Source: Paraburkholderia phenazinium
GTDB lineage: Bacteria > Pseudomonadota > Gammaproteobacteria > Burkholderiales > Burkholderiaceae
Direction of reading: 5' to 3'
DNA: 64,000 nucleotides
Assembly (NCBI RefSeq): GCF_900142845.1
Contig: NZ_FSRU01000002.1
Coordinates: 1,488,001 to 1,552,000 of the forward strand
Every line of letters begins with the position of its first letter. The stretch's first letter is position 1. The notes under the pieces are model-generated. The model made no database searches. It was given only the letters and a program-made list of their open reading frames with translations, and had not been told where the DNA came from. Positions 12,784 to 22,877 of the stretch are shown in pieces. A program made the position numbers and the translations under genes.

Positions 12784-14490
12784 ATGACTCGAATCGTTAC
12801 ACGCGCCTGCTCTCCCGTCGACGCCGAAGTATTGACCCGCCACGGCCTGCATCCGGTGCTGGCCCGTCTGTATGCGTCGCGCGGCGTGTGCCAGCCGGAT
12901 GAAATCGAAACCGGCCTCGCGCGGCTCGTGCCGCCCGCGGGTCTCAAGGGCTGCGAAGAGGCGGCCGCGCTGCTCGCCGATGCAATTCAGGGCAAGCGCC
13001 GCATGCTGGTGGTGGCCGACTACGACTGCGACGGCGCCACGGCATGCGCCGTCGCCGTACGCGGCCTGCGGATGTTCGGTGGACACATCGAATATCTGGT
13101 GCCGAACCGCTTCGAATACGGCTATGGCCTCACGCCCGAGATCGTCGCGCTGGCCGCGCGTAGCGCCTCAGGCAAGCCGGATCTGCTGATCACGGTGGAC
13201 AACGGCATCGCCAGCGTCGACGGCGTCGAAGCGGCCAACGCGCTCGGCATCGACGTGCTCGTCACGGACCATCACCTGCCGGGCGACGAACTGCCCGCCG
13301 CCCGCGCGATCGTCAATCCGAACCAGCCGGGCTGCACCTTCCCGAGCAAGTGCATCGCCGGAGTCGGCGTGATGTTCTACGTGCTGCTCGCGCTGCGCGC
13401 CGAGCTGCGCAAGCGCGGCGCGTTCAACGACGCGCTCCCCGAACCGCGTCTGGACGGCCTGCTCGATCTGGTCGCGCTGGGCACCGTGGCGGACGTCGTC
13501 AAGCTCGACGGCAACAATCGCGTGCTGGTCGCCCAGGGTCTGCAACGCATCCGCAAAGGCAAGATGCAGCCGGGCATCGCCGCGCTCTTTCGCGCCGCCG
13601 CCCGCGATGCCCGCAACGCCTCCGGCTTCGACCTCGGCTTTGCGCTCGGTCCCCGTCTGAACGCGGCGGGGCGGCTCTCGGACATGTCGCTCGGGATCGA
13701 ATGCCTGACCACCGACGACATCGGTCGCGCGTGGGAACTCGGGCAGCAGCTCGACGCGATCAACCGCGAGCGGCGCGAGATCGAAGCCGGCATGCAGCAG
13801 CAGGCGCTCGAAGATCTGTCGACGGTCGATCCGGCCGACTCCGCGACCATCGTGCTCTTCAACCCGGGTTGGCATCAGGGCGTGATCGGCATTGTCGCGG
13901 GACGGCTCAAGGAAAAATTCCACCGGCCCGCGTTCACCTTCGCGCCGGCTGATGAGACCGGCGTGCTCGTCAAAGGCTCGGGCCGCTCGATCGCGGGTTT
14001 CCATCTGCGCGATGCGCTCGACCTGATCTCGAAACGCGAACCCGGCATGATCGTCAAGTTCGGCGGCCACGCCATGGCCGCGGGCATGACGCTCGCCGCG
14101 GCGGACGTGCCGCGTTTCACGGCGGCCTTCGAAGCGGTCGGCCGCGAGTGGCTTTCCGCTGACGCACTGGCGCGCGTCGTCGAAACCGACGGCGATCTCG
14201 AAGAGGCCTATTTCACGCCGCAATTTGTCGAGATGCTCGACGCCGCGGTCTGGGGCCAAGGTTTTCCGGCGCCGGTGTTCTCGGGCGAATTCGAAGTCGC
14301 CTCGCAGGCGCTCGTGAAGGACAAGCATCTGAAGCTGCAACTGCTGCGCGGCAGGCAGCGTTTCAACGCCATCTGGTTCAATCACACTGACTCGCTGCCC
14401 GCCCGCACCACCATCGCTTACCGGCTCGCAAGCGATACGTGGAACGGCGTCTCGCGCGTGCAGCTGATCGTCGAGCATGCGGTGAGCTAG
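12784..14490 (+). CDS. recJ: Single-stranded-DNA-specific exonuclease RecJ
   Basis: 5'-3' exonuclease on single-stranded DNA in recombination and mismatch repair. 568 residues, normal for RecJ. DHH-superfamily motifs: DYDCDGATA (about 79-87), VDNGIAS (about 139), TDHHLPGDE with the DHH signature (about 160) and the GLGTVADVV-like ALGTVADVV. The C-terminal DHHA1 domain has KGSGRSIAGFHLRDAL and KFGGHAMAAGMTL. It starts ATGACTCGAATCG at 12784, 75 bp after the rpfE-like gene, and lies 149 bp before prfB. The gene looks complete and typical. Confidence 0.97.
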   Translation: MTRIVTRACSPVDAEVLTRHGLHPVLARLYASRGVCQPDEIETGLARLVPPAGLKGCEEAAALLADAIQGKRRMLVVADYDCDGATACAVAVRGLRMFGGHIEYLVPNRFEYGYGLTPEIVALAARSASGKPDLLITVDNGIASVDGVEAANALGIDVLVTDHHLPGDELPAARAIVNPNQPGCTFPSKCIAGVGVMFYVLLALRAELRKRGAFNDALPEPRLDGLLDLVALGTVADVVKLDGNNRVLVAQGLQRIRKGKMQPGIAALFRAAARDARNASGFDLGFALGPRLNAAGRLSDMSLGIECLTTDDIGRAWELGQQLDAINRERREIEAGMQQQALEDLSTVDPADSATIVLFNPGWHQGVIGIVAGRLKEKFHRPAFTFAPADETGVLVKGSGRSIAGFHLRDALDLISKREPGMIVKFGGHAMAAGMTLAAADVPRFTAAFEAVGREWLSADALARVVETDGDLEEAYFTPQFVEMLDAAVWGQGFPAPVFSGEFEVASQALVKDKHLKLQLLRGRQRFNAIWFNHTDSLPARTTIAYRLASDTWNGVSRVQLIVEHAVS

Positions 14491-14601
14491 GGGCGGTTCG
14501 CCGCCAGCCGGAACCGCCAAAACCACCCCAAATCCCCCGCAAAACCGCCCCAAAACCCGCCGGAAACGTGCATTAGCCTCCGGCGGGCAGCCTCGATCGG
14601 C

Positions 14602-14607
14602 TATAAT
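14602..14607 (+). promoter_or_regulatory. Probable prfB -10 box (TATAAT)
   Basis: Perfect TATAAT 33 bp upstream of the prfB ATG, with TCCGGC at 17-bp spacing as the only -35 candidate. The same TCCGGC-17-TATAAT pairing occurs before folD (42319-42347). Suggests prfB-lysS has its own promoter apart from recJ. Confidence 0.5.
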
Positions 14608-14639
14608 TTCCCCTTTTTACGAAGCCACAAAAGATCGAC

Positions 14640-15744
14640 ATGGAAGCGGAACGTCTCAACGCGATCGAAGCCTCTCTGGCCGACCTGCGCCGTCGCGCGG
14701 GCGAGCTACGGGGGTATCTTTGACTACGACGACAAAGCACTGCGTCTAATCGAAGTCAACCGGGAACTCGAAGACCCGAACGTCTGGAACGACTCGAAGC
14801 ATGCCCAGGCCCTCGGCCGGGAAAAGAAGCTGCTCGACGACGTCGTCGGCAAACTCACCTCGCTCGACAACGACCTGCGCGACGCGCAGGACCTGTTCGG
14901 CATGGCGCGCGAAGAAGCCGACGAGGAAACCCTCCTCGCCTGCGAAAGCGACGCAGCCGGCCTGGAGTCGCGCGTGGGCGATATGGAATTCCGCCGCATG
15001 TTCTCGAACGCCGCGGACCCGAACAACGCGTTCCTCGACATCCAGGCAGGCGCCGGCGGCACCGAAGCGTGCGACTGGGCCTCGATGCTGCTGCGCCAGT
15101 ACCTGCGCTACTGCGAGCGCAAGGGCTTCAAGACCGAAGTGCTGGAACAGACCGACGGCGACGTCGCCGGCATCAAGAACGCCACCATCAAGATCGAAGG
15201 CGAATACGCCTATGGCTTCCTGCGTACCGAAACCGGCGTGCACCGCCTCGTGCGCAAGTCGCCGTTCGACTCGTCGGGCGGTCGCCATACGTCGTTCTCG
15301 TCGGTGTTCGTGTACCCGGAAATCGACGACTCGATCGAAGTGGACATCAACCCGGCCGATCTGCGCATCGACACGTACCGCGCGTCCGGCGCGGGCGGTC
15401 AGCACATCAACAAGACCGACTCCGCGGTGCGGATTACGCACATGCCGTCGGGCATCGTCGTGCAGTGCCAGAACGACCGTTCGCAGCACCGCAACCGCGC
15501 CGAAGCCATGGCCATGCTGAAATCGCGCCTGTACGAAGCGGAAATCCGCAAACGTCAGGCCGAGCAGGACAAGCTCGAAGCCGGCAAGACCGATGTGGGC
15601 TGGGGTCACCAGATCCGTTCGTACGTGCTGGACAACAGCCGCATCAAGGATCTGCGTACCAACGTCGAAATCAGCAATACCAAGAGCGTGCTCGATGGCG
15701 ACCTCGACCCGTTCATCAGCGCCAGCCTGAAACAGGGCATCTAA
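14640..15744 (+). CDS. prfB: Peptide chain release factor 2, programmed +1 frameshift
   Basis: Recognises UGA and UAA stop codons and triggers peptide release. The zero frame starts at ATG 14640 and stops at TGA 14721-14723 after 27 codons. Shifting +1 at CTT TGA C continues from GAC 14722 to TAA 15744, giving 367 residues, the family length. The specificity tripeptide SPF (in KSPFDSSGG) and the GGQ motif ([13 protein letters not shown]) are both present. Frameshifting at the in-frame UGA is the classic autoregulation of RF2: low RF2 favours the shift. An AUG-only prediction starting near 14902 would miss the N-terminal domain. lysS follows after 140 bp, as in E. coli. Confidence 0.97.
14709..14724 (+). 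promoter_or_regulatory. prfB recoding site
   Basis: CGGGGGTATCTTTGAC: a purine-rich Shine-Dalgarno-like run (GGGGG), three bases, the slippery CTT and the TGA followed by C. This differs from the E. coli site only in the first base (C for A). The following C is the weakest stop context, as in known prfB sites. Confidence 0.93.
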
Positions 15745-15884
15745 AGGCGACGCAACCTAGCGCATCCGGCGCGACGAACTTTGCCGCGCCGCATCTTTTG
15801 ACCGCCTGTTGCAGTCCGATTTACGGCCGGCAGGCAACCTCGTGCGGCCCACCCACACGCAGGCTACTCGAATACCGACCCATC

Positions 15885-17411
15885 ATGACCGAACCGATCC
15901 AGACGAACGCCGCGCCCGAGGGGGACGAAAACAAGATCATCGCCGAGCGCCGCGAAAAGCTGCGCGAGCTGCGTGAACACGGCGTCGCTTACCCGAACGA
16001 TTTCCGCCCCACGCATCACGCCGAAGATCTGCAGGTGCAATACGCCGAGACCGACAAGGAAGCACTCGAAGCGAATCCGCTCGAAGTCGCCGTGGCCGGC
16101 CGCATGATGTTGAAGCGCGTGATGGGCAAGGCAAGTTTCGCCACCGTGCGCGACGGTTCGGGTCAGATCCAGTTCTTCATCACACCGGCCGACGTCGGCC
16201 AGGAAACCTACGACGCGTTCAAGAAGTGGGACATGGGCGACATCGTCGCCGCGCGCGGCGTGCTGTTCCGTACCAACAAGGGCGAGCTGTCGGTGCGTTG
16301 TACCGAACTGCGCCTGCTGTCGAAGTCGCTGCGTCCGCTGCCGGACAAGTTCCACGGCCTCGCCGACCAGGAAATGAAGTACCGTCAGCGTTATGTCGAC
16401 CTCATCGTCACGCCGGAAACGCGCAAGACTTTCGTGGCGCGCACCAGGGCGATGTCGTCGATCCGCAAGTTCATGGCCGAAGCCGACTTCATGGAAGTCG
16501 AAACGCCGATGCTGCACCCGATCCCGGGCGGCGCGGCGGCCAAGCCCTTCGTCACGCATCACAACGCGCTCGACATGCAGATGTTCCTGCGCATCGCACC
16601 GGAGCTGTACCTCAAGCGTCTGGTGGTAGGCGGCTTCGAGCGCGTGTTCGAGATCAACCGGAATTTCCGTAACGAGGGCGTCTCGGTGCGCCACAATCCG
16701 GAATTCACGATGATCGAGTTCTACGCCGCGTACACCGATTACCAGTGGCTGATGGACTTCACCGAACAACTGATCCGTCAGGCCGCCATCGACGCGCTCG
16801 GCACGGCGACGATCAGCTATCAGGGCCGCGAGCTGGATCTGGCGAAGCCGTTCCATCGCCTGACGATCACCCAGGCCATCCAGAAGTACGCCCCGCACTA
16901 CACCGACGCGCAACTGGCCGACGCCGCATTCCTGCGCCCTGAACTGAAGAAGTTCGGCGTCGATGCCTCGCAGCCGCAGTTCCTGAACGCCGGCGTCGGC
17001 GCGCTGCAACTGGCGCTCTTCGAAGAGACGGCCGAATCGCAGCTGTGGGAGCCCACCTACATCATCGACTACCCGGTCGAAGTATCGCCGTTGGCGCGCG
17101 CGTCGGACACCATGGCGGGCATCACCGAGCGTTTCGAGCTGTTCATCACCGGCCGCGAAATCGCCAACGGTTTCTCGGAGCTGAACGATCCGGAAGACCA
17201 GGCCGCGCGTTTCAAGAAGCAGGTGGACCAGAAGGACGCCGGCGACGAAGAAGCCATGTTCTACGACTCCGACTACATCCGCGCGCTGGAGTACGGCATG
17301 CCGCCGGCCGGCGGTTGCGGCATCGGTATCGACCGTCTGATCATGCTGCTGACCGACAGCCCGAGCATCCGCGACGTGATCCTGTTCCCGCATCTGCGCC
17401 GCGAAGACTGA
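15885..17411 (+). CDS. lysS: Lysyl-tRNA synthetase, class II
   Basis: Charges tRNA-Lys. 508 residues from ATG 15885 ([14 protein letters not shown]). An OB-fold anticodon-binding domain (about 60-160) precedes the catalytic core with motif 1 ([19 protein letters not shown]), motif 2 ([20 protein letters not shown] split across two strands) and motif 3 ([12 protein letters not shown] near the end). The upstream open frame is noise; the ATG fits both the family N-terminus and the prfB-lysS gene order. A strong terminator follows 65 bp after the stop. Confidence 0.97.
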   Translation: MTEPIQTNAAPEGDENKIIAERREKLRELREHGVAYPNDFRPTHHAEDLQVQYAETDKEALEANPLEVAVAGRMMLKRVMGKASFATVRDGSGQIQFFITPADVGQETYDAFKKWDMGDIVAARGVLFRTNKGELSVRCTELRLLSKSLRPLPDKFHGLADQEMKYRQRYVDLIVTPETRKTFVARTRAMSSIRKFMAEADFMEVETPMLHPIPGGAAAKPFVTHHNALDMQMFLRIAPELYLKRLVVGGFERVFEINRNFRNEGVSVRHNPEFTMIEFYAAYTDYQWLMDFTEQLIRQAAIDALGTATISYQGRELDLAKPFHRLTITQAIQKYAPHYTDAQLADAAFLRPELKKFGVDASQPQFLNAGVGALQLALFEETAESQLWEPTYIIDYPVEVSPLARASDTMAGITERFELFITGREIANGFSELNDPEDQAARFKKQVDQKDAGDEEAMFYDSDYIRALEYGMPPAGGCGIGIDRLIMLLTDSPSIRDVILFPHLRRED

Positions 17412-17475
17412 GCGCGCTGATCGATCGTAGTGGCCGCAGTGGTACTGGTACACAACGGCTCGACGAGTAAGACCC

Positions 17476-17505
17476 AACGCCCGGCACATCCTGCCGGGCG
17501 TTTTG
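17476..17505 (+). terminator. Intrinsic terminator after lysS
   Basis: An 11-bp stem (AACGCCCGGCA with TGCCGGGCGTT), 5-nt loop, then TTTTG. Ends the prfB-lysS unit. Confidence 0.85.
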
Positions 17506-17779
17506 CATTTCGAGGGCCGCGCTACGGCCTGATGGTCCCGGCGACCTTGATGGTTTGTAACTATCGGTAAAAGCTGCGTGATGCGTTCCGACTCGCGGCG
17601 CCGCACCCTCCCCGCCTTCTCCTGAGGAATCAAGCTTTGCCCCCGCTCTGCGGCTGTCTGCGCCCCACACAGCCGCACGCCGGACGCAGATTTGGTTACA
17701 ACTTGAAACCTTGGCCCGGACGAACTGTCGGACACTGTGTCTCAATAAAAGTCGACTCTGCTTGAGACGGAGGTCCAAC
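17506..17779 (+). promoter_or_regulatory. Upstream region of the glycine-zipper gene with a hairpin beside the ribosome-binding site
   Basis: No gene in this stretch. GTCTCAA (17739-17745) and TTGAGAC (17762-17768) form a 7-bp inverted repeat with a 16-nt loop that ends directly before GGAGG, the ribosome-binding site of the following gene. It may influence translation or transcript stability. No clear promoter could be assigned. Confidence 0.3.
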
Positions 17780-18523
17780 ATGAACAACCCAAACACCACG
17801 CAAACACGTCGTATCCATCCGCTTGTCGCGACCGCGGCCGGCGCAGTCATCATCGCCAGCCTCGCTGCCACGGCGGCCGTAACGGGCCTGTTCCCGAAGG
17901 CGTCGAGCAGCGGCGCGCAAAACGATCAGACCCAGGCGGCCCAGGTCTCCGCGCAGGCCGCTTCGCAACCAGTGGTCGATTCGTCGCAGCCGGCCAATCC
18001 GGCGACCTACGCGCAGCAGCAACAGGCTCAGCCGCAACAGCCGGCACAGACCGAAGCCCAGGCCGCGCCGGCCCCGGCGCCAGTACCTGCGCCGAACCAA
18101 CAGCAGTACGCTGCGCAACCGCAGGTACAACCAGCGCCGCAACCGGCACCAGGCCAATACGCGCAACAACCGGCACCGCAGCCGGCCTATTGCGCTAGCT
18201 GCGGCACGGTCGTCGCGATCTCGGAAGTGCGTCAGGAAGGTCACGGCACCGGTATCGGCGCGGTAGGCGGCGCCGTGGTCGGCGGTCTGGTGGGCAACCA
18301 GTTCGGCGGCGGCGTAGGCCGTGGCGCGATGACGGTGCTGGGCGCAGTCGGCGGCGGCTTCGCCGGCAACTCGGTGGAAAAACATATCCGCAGCACGACC
18401 GCTTACTCGGTCCACGTACGCATGGAAAGCGGCAAGAACCGCTACTTCACATACCACGAAGCGCCGCCGTTCCAGCAAGGCGAGCGCGTGCATCTCGAGA
18501 ACGGTACGCTCGCCGCGGGTTAA
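17780..18523 (+). CDS. Glycine-zipper 2TM domain envelope protein (SlyB / 17-kDa antigen type)
   Basis: 247 residues from ATG 17780, with GGAGG 8 nt upstream. Residues about 15-40 form a membrane anchor or uncleaved signal (LVATAAGAVIIASLAATAAV) with no clear lipobox cysteine. About 45-150 is a Gln/Pro/Ala-rich low-complexity region. The C-terminal part has CASCGTVVAISEVRQEG and a glycine zipper (GTGIGAVGGAVVGGLVGNQFG) followed by VLGAVGGGFAGNSVE, the pattern of the SlyB and Rickettsia 17-kDa antigen family. Proteins of this kind sit in the cell envelope. It is a single-gene unit with a shared terminator downstream. A precise role is unknown. Confidence 0.88.
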   Translation: MNNPNTTQTRRIHPLVATAAGAVIIASLAATAAVTGLFPKASSSGAQNDQTQAAQVSAQAASQPVVDSSQPANPATYAQQQQAQPQQPAQTEAQAAPAPAPVPAPNQQQYAAQPQVQPAPQPAPGQYAQQPAPQPAYCASCGTVVAISEVRQEGHGTGIGAVGGAVVGGLVGNQFGGGVGRGAMTVLGAVGGGFAGNSVEKHIRSTTAYSVHVRMESGKNRYFTYHEAPPFQQGERVHLENGTLAAG

Positions 18524-18643
18524 GCGACGACGGACGAGCCGCGCTAACGGACTGGCCGGCCACGCGCCGCTACAGCCAGCCGGGGACACATGGACCGCCG
18601 GCAACAGGCGGCCCTCGTTCCTGCTCCTCCTCGCCGCAAACGC

Positions 18644-18675
18644 AAAAAGGCGATTCCAATGGAATCGCCTTTTTG
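18644..18675. terminator. Bidirectional terminator between the glycine-zipper gene and iscX
   Basis: AAAAAGGCGATTCC and GGAATCGCCTTTTT form a 14-bp stem with a minimal AAT loop, with T-runs on both strands. It lies between convergent genes. Confidence 0.9.
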
Positions 18676-18715
18676 TTTGTTCAAGCCGGACAAGCCGCAG
18701 CCGGCTCAACTCCGC

Positions 18716-18913
18716 TCAATAATCCGCGTCCTCGATCCATGCCGCCTGGATCGCTTCGAGGATCTTCTCGTTCGAACGGTTCGGATCGTCGTCGAAGCCT
18801 TCTAGCTCCGTCACCCAGCGGTGCAGGTCGGTGAACCGTATCTGCTGCGGGTCCACTTCCGGGTGCTTGTCGGTGAGGGCCATCGCGATGTCTTGCGTGT
18901 CGGTCCACTTCAT
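18716..18913 (-). CDS. iscX: Fe-S cluster assembly protein IscX
   Basis: 65 residues (MKWTDTQDIAMALTDKHP start, DPNRSNEKILEAIQ, ending WIEDADY). This matches IscX/YfhJ, a small acidic protein that binds IscS and iron and tunes cluster assembly. Last gene of the isc operon, 15 bp after fdx, directly before a bidirectional terminator. Confidence 0.95.
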   Translation of the reverse strand: MKWTDTQDIAMALTDKHPEVDPQQIRFTDLHRWVTELEGFDDDPNRSNEKILEAIQAAWIEDADY

Positions 18914-18928
18914 GGCTGCGCGCTCCTG

Positions 18929-19270
18929 TTAGTGATTTTCCTTCGCGTGGTTGATCGAGTAACGCGGGATTTCAACAACGAGATCCTGGTCGGCCGGCAC
19001 CATGGCCTGGCACGACAGACGCGACTCGGGTTCGAGACCCCACGCCTTGTCGAGCAGATCGTCTTCGTCCTCTTCCGACGGCGTGAGCGCATTGAAGCCC
19101 TCACGCACGACGACGTGACAGGTCGTGCACGCACACGACTTCTCGCAAGCGTGCTCGATTTCAATGCCGTGTTCCAGCAGATTGTCGCAGATGCTCTTGC
19201 CCGGTACAGCATCGATCACCGCGCCTTCCGGGCACAGTTCGACGTGGGGCAGCACAACGATTTGAGGCAT
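18929..19270 (-). CDS. fdx: Isc-type [2Fe-2S] ferredoxin
   Basis: 113 residues. Cluster ligands are Cys42, Cys48 and Cys51 (in ACEKSCACTTCH) and the cysteine in RLSCQAM near 87, the adrenodoxin-type spacing of Isc ferredoxins, which supply electrons to cluster assembly on IscU. The ATG at 19270 starts MPQIVVLPHVELCPEG, as expected. It lies 182 bp after hscA; that gap contains a perfect 10-bp inverted repeat. Confidence 0.97.
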   Translation of the reverse strand: MPQIVVLPHVELCPEGAVIDAVPGKSICDNLLEHGIEIEHACEKSCACTTCHVVVREGFNALTPSEEDEDDLLDKAWGLEPESRLSCQAMVPADQDLVVEIPRYSINHAKENH

Positions 19271-19330
19271 ACGATTTCCGTTTGGTCTGGGGCACGGACG
19301 CCGGCGAACTGGCTCCGCACCATTTTACTG

Positions 19331-19359
19331 GTGACGCGTGCTTTTTTGACACGCGTCAC
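19331..19359 (-). promoter_or_regulatory. Hairpin between hscA and fdx
   Basis: GTGACGCGTG and CACGCGTCAC form a perfect 10-bp stem with a 9-nt loop. On the minus strand the loop reads TCAAAAAAG. There is no T-run after the stem, so it is more likely an RNA-processing or stability element separating the distal genes than a terminator. Confidence 0.4.
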
Positions 19360-19452
19360 GTGATTCGTCGAGAGGCAAGCGGGGCTGGCGGAGACCGCTC
19401 GCCGCATCGTGCGCGGGGCCGCCGGCTCCGACTGGCACCCGCTAACGTTCGT

Positions 19453-21315
19453 TCAGATGTCGTCGAGCTTGCGGCCCGCCAGCGCGCGGCGAATGCCCTT
19501 GTTCATGCGGCGGGCAGCGAACTCGTCGGTGCCTTCGGCCACCGTCTTCGTCGCCGCTTCGATCGCGTCGACGTCGTCGCTTTGCGCCACGTTGCGCAAG
19601 GCGGTGAGCAGAGCGTCGAGTTCGGCCCGTTCAGCCTCGTCGAGCAATTCGGCATCCGCTGCCAGCGCCGCGTCCGTCGCTTCGATCAGGCGCTGCGCTT
19701 CCACCTGCGCCTCGCGCAACGCGCGGGCGCGCATGTCGACTTCGGCGGTGTTGAAGCTGTCTTCGAGCATCTTCGCGATGTCGTCGTCGGCGAGACCGTA
19801 CGACGGCTTCACGACCACCGACGCCTCCACGCCCGAATGCTGCTCGCGCGCGAACACGGACAGCAGGCCGTCCGCATCGACCTGGTAGGTCACACGAATG
19901 CGGGCCGCGCCGGCTGCCATCGGCGGAATGCCGCGCAGCTCGAAACGCGCGAGCGAGCGGCAGTCCGACACCAGCTCACGTTCGCCCTGCACGACGTGAA
20001 TCGCCATCGCGGTCTGGCCGTCCTTGAAGGTGGTGAAATCCTGCGCACGCGCGACCGGAATCGTCGAATTGCGCGGGATGATCTTCTCGGTCAGGCCACC
20101 CATCGTCTCAACGCCAAGCGACAGCGGGATGACGTCGAGCAGCAGCCAGTCGGCGCCGCGGTTGCCGGCCAGCAGATCCGCCTGGATCGCCGCGCCGAGC
20201 GCGACCACCTGGTCGGGGTTCAGATTGGTCAAAGGCGGCTGGCCGAAGAACGCCTCCACCGCGCGGCGGATCACCGGCATGCGGGTCGCGCCGCCCACCA
20301 GCACCACACCCTTGATTTCTTTGGTCGTGACCTTGGCGTCGCGCAGCGCTTTCCTGGTCGGCCCAAGCGTGCGCTGCACCAGCGCCTGCGTGACGGCCTC
20401 GAAAGCGGCCTCGTCGATCGTCAGATCGAGCTGGGTGCCGTTCGAGAGCGTCGCCCGCAAGCTTGCCAGGGGCGCGTCCGACAACGCCTCCTTGGCCACG
20501 CGTACGCTGTCCAGCAGCATCCGCACGTCTTCGGCGGCGAGCGTCTGCGGCGCGATGCCGGCCTGCTCGAGCACATGACGGTACAGCGCGTGATCGAAAT
20601 CGTCGCCGCCGAGGGCGGAATCGCCGCCCGCCGCGAGGACTTCGAAGACGCCCTTGGTGAGCTTGAGGATCGACAGGTCGAAGGTGCCGCCGCCGAGGTC
20701 ATAGACGGCGTAGAGGCCTTCGGAACCGTTGTCGAGGCCGTAGGCGATGGCCGCCGCGGTCGGCTCGTTGAGCAGGCGCAGGACGTTCAGGCCGGCCAGC
20801 CGCGCAGCGTCCTTGGTGGCCTGGCGCTGCGCTTCGTCGAAATAGGCCGGCACGGTGATCACGGCGCCCACCAGGTCGTCGCCGAGCGAGTCTTCCGCGA
20901 GTTGACGCAGCGTCGCCAGAATTTCCGCCGAGACTTCGACGGGGCTCTTCACGCCGTCGACGGTACGGATCTGCACCATGCCCGGTGCGTCGACGAAATC
21001 GTAGGGTGCGTTTTCGGCTCCTTCCACTTCCGCCTTGCCGCGCCCCATGAAACGCTTGACCGAGACGATCGTGTTACGCGGATCGCTCGCCGCTTCCGCC
21101 TTGGCGGTGCGGCCAATGCGGCGGCCGCCCTTCTCCAGATAGCGGACCACCGACGGCAGCAGCACATGGCCGTCCGCGTCGGGCAACACTTCGGGCATGC
21201 CGCTGCGCACCGCTGCGACGAGGGAGTTGGTCGTGCCGAGATCGATACCGACCGCGAGACGCCGCTGATGCGGCGCAGGCGCCATGCCGGGTTCGGAGAT
21301 TTGCAGTAAAGCCAT
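19453..21315 (-). CDS. hscA: Fe-S assembly chaperone HscA (Hsp70 family)
   Basis: 620 residues, the usual length. Specialised Hsp70 that binds the LPPVK motif of IscU with HscB and promotes cluster release. ATPase motifs: [15 protein letters not shown] near the N-terminus, [13 protein letters not shown] and [16 protein letters not shown]. The substrate-binding domain begins near 390 ([14 protein letters not shown]). Lies 87 bp after hscB and upstream of fdx. Confidence 0.97.
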   Translation of the reverse strand: MALLQISEPGMAPAPHQRRLAVGIDLGTTNSLVAAVRSGMPEVLPDADGHVLLPSVVRYLEKGGRRIGRTAKAEAASDPRNTIVSVKRFMGRGKAEVEGAENAPYDFVDAPGMVQIRTVDGVKSPVEVSAEILATLRQLAEDSLGDDLVGAVITVPAYFDEAQRQATKDAARLAGLNVLRLLNEPTAAAIAYGLDNGSEGLYAVYDLGGGTFDLSILKLTKGVFEVLAAGGDSALGGDDFDHALYRHVLEQAGIAPQTLAAEDVRMLLDSVRVAKEALSDAPLASLRATLSNGTQLDLTIDEAAFEAVTQALVQRTLGPTRKALRDAKVTTKEIKGVVLVGGATRMPVIRRAVEAFFGQPPLTNLNPDQVVALGAAIQADLLAGNRGADWLLLDVIPLSLGVETMGGLTEKIIPRNSTIPVARAQDFTTFKDGQTAMAIHVVQGERELVSDCRSLARFELRGIPPMAAGAARIRVTYQVDADGLLSVFAREQHSGVEASVVVKPSYGLADDDIAKMLEDSFNTAEVDMRARALREAQVEAQRLIEATDAALAADAELLDEAERAELDALLTALRNVAQSDDVDAIEAATKTVAEGTDEFAARRMNKGIRRALAGRKLDDI

Positions 21316-21402
21316 CTGAGATCTTCTTCGCGGAGCGTTGTGCCCCGTCCTGAATGGTTCGCGTTGCTGGGTTGCTCGGGCCGTGCGCGCGACGATCGCG
21401 CG

Positions 21403-21930
21403 TCAGGTGTCGAGCCGTTCGATCTGCGTGCCGATTTCCGCCGCGACCCGCTCGATAAACATCAACTGCCGCACTGCCTCGCCTGCGCCCTGATTCGCCC
21501 CGCTATCGAGCAAGGCGCCGAGTTTCGTGAAACGCACCCGCTCCTCGTCGCGCAGTTCGGCGAGCAAGGCATCGAGCGCGTCGACGTTCTTCGCCGCCGC
21601 GGCGTCTTCAATGCCTTCGCGCCACTCCATCTGCTGCATCAGGAACGCCGGCTCCATGGCCGTGTTGTTCTCGGCGCCGACATCGATGCCGCGCAGCGAC
21701 AGCAGATACGTGGCGCGCTTTAGCGGATCGCGCAGGGTCTGGTACGCCTCGTTGGTGCGCGTCGCCCATTGCATCGCGATCCGTTTTTGCGCTTCGCCGG
21801 CTGCGGCGAAGCGGTCGGGATGCACCTGCGACTGCACCGTGCGATACGCATGGTCGAGCGCGTTGGCGTCGAGCGTGTATTGCTCCGGCAGGTCGAACAG
21901 GGCGAAGTGGCTATCGTTCAGCGAGGCCAT
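21403..21930 (-). CDS. hscB: Fe-S assembly co-chaperone HscB
   Basis: 175 residues from ATG 21930 ([18 protein letters not shown]). J-domain with the essential HPD motif ([11 protein letters not shown]), then a C-terminal three-helix IscU-binding domain. The frame is open upstream to 21978, but ATG 21930 matches the family start. It delivers IscU to HscA and stimulates its ATPase. Confidence 0.96.
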   Translation of the reverse strand: MASLNDSHFALFDLPEQYTLDANALDHAYRTVQSQVHPDRFAAAGEAQKRIAMQWATRTNEAYQTLRDPLKRATYLLSLRGIDVGAENNTAMEPAFLMQQMEWREGIEDAAAAKNVDALDALLAELRDEERVRFTKLGALLDSGANQGAGEAVRQLMFIERVAAEIGTQIERLDT

Positions 21931-22043
21931 CGAATCAGATGTGGTCCGTTCAAAGCGCGCACGTGGCGTGCAAAACAAGGGGGCAACAAATTAAAAAGGC
22001 GGCACGCGCCGCCTTTTTTCCGCTTCACGCGGACTCGTTCCGC

Positions 22044-22367
22044 TCAGACGCGGAACGATTCGCCGCAGCCGCACTCGTCCTTCACGTTCGGGTTGTTGAA
22101 CTTGAAGCCTTCGTTCAGCCCTTCGCGTGCGAAGTCGAGTTCCGTGCCGTCGATATAGGCGAGGCTCTTCGGGTCGACAATGATCTTCACGCCATTGCAG
22201 TCGAATACCTGATCTTCCGGCGCGAGTTCATCCACGTATTCGAGCTTGTAGGCCAAACCCGAGCATCCGGTCGTGCGCACGCCGAGCCGCAGCCCGACAC
22301 CTTTGCCGCGTCGGACCAGATACTTCTGGACGTGCTGTGCTGCCTTTTCGGTCAACGTAATTGCCAT
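22044..22367 (-). CDS. iscA: Iron-sulfur cluster assembly protein IscA
   Basis: 107 residues from ATG 22367 ([17 protein letters not shown]). The three conserved cysteines are in TTGCSGLAY and [10 protein letters not shown]-type carrier in cluster delivery. 19 bp after iscU. Confidence 0.97.
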   Translation of the reverse strand: MAITLTEKAAQHVQKYLVRRGKGVGLRLGVRTTGCSGLAYKLEYVDELAPEDQVFDCNGVKIIVDPKSLAYIDGTELDFAREGLNEGFKFNNPNVKDECGCGESFRV

Positions 22368-22386
22368 AGCGTTTCTCGTTGCGGCC

Positions 22387-22803
22387 TTAAGCAGCCTGCT
22401 GCTTTTCGCCCGCTTCTGCGGTTTCGCCGTGACGCTGCTTGTAATCGGCAACCGCGGCCTTGATCGCGTCTTCCGCGAGGATCGAGCAGTGGATCTTGAC
22501 CGGCGGCAGCGCGAGTTCTTCGGCGATCTGCGTGTTCTTGATCGACATGGCCTGATCGAGCGTCTTGCCCTTCACCCATTCGGTGACGAGCGAGCTCGAG
22601 GCGATCGCCGAGCCGCAGCCGTACGTCTTGAACTTCGCGTCTTCGATGATGCCGTCCGCACCTACGCGGATCTGCAGCTTCATCACGTCGCCGCAAGCCG
22701 GCGCGCCGACCATGCCGGTACCCACTGCATCGTCGTCCTTGGCGAAGGAACCCACGTTGCGCGGATTTTCGTAGTGGTCCAGAACCTTGTCGCTATAAGC
22801 CAT
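22387..22803 (-). CDS. iscU: Fe-S cluster scaffold protein IscU
   Basis: 138 residues. Cluster ligands Cys37 (APACGDVM), Cys63 (YGCGSAIA) and Cys106 (KIHCSIL) and the HscA-recognition motif LPPVK are all present. The Asp after Cys37 (ACGD) is also conserved. The tail after 125 is slightly longer than in E. coli and Gln/Ala-rich. 74 bp after iscS. Confidence 0.98.
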   Translation of the reverse strand: MAYSDKVLDHYENPRNVGSFAKDDDAVGTGMVGAPACGDVMKLQIRVGADGIIEDAKFKTYGCGSAIASSSLVTEWVKGKTLDQAMSIKNTQIAEELALPPVKIHCSILAEDAIKAAVADYKQRHGETAEAGEKQQAA

Positions 22804-22877
22804 GATTACACTCCTTGATTCGTTTCAACCTGCATTCGGTGCGATGTTTCGCCCAGCGGGTACAGCCATGCGGCAAC

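Noticed and set aside
14640..14723. Frameshift in prfB as a mutation or sequencing error
   Set aside because: The site has every element of the known programmed +1 shift.
14902..15744. Short prfB starting at the internal ATG 14902
   Set aside because: It would lack the N-terminal domain; the CTT TGA C recoding site restores a 367-residue protein.
15864..17735. Minus-strand open frame opposite lysS
   Set aside because: Antisense shadow; the plus strand carries all three class II synthetase motifs.
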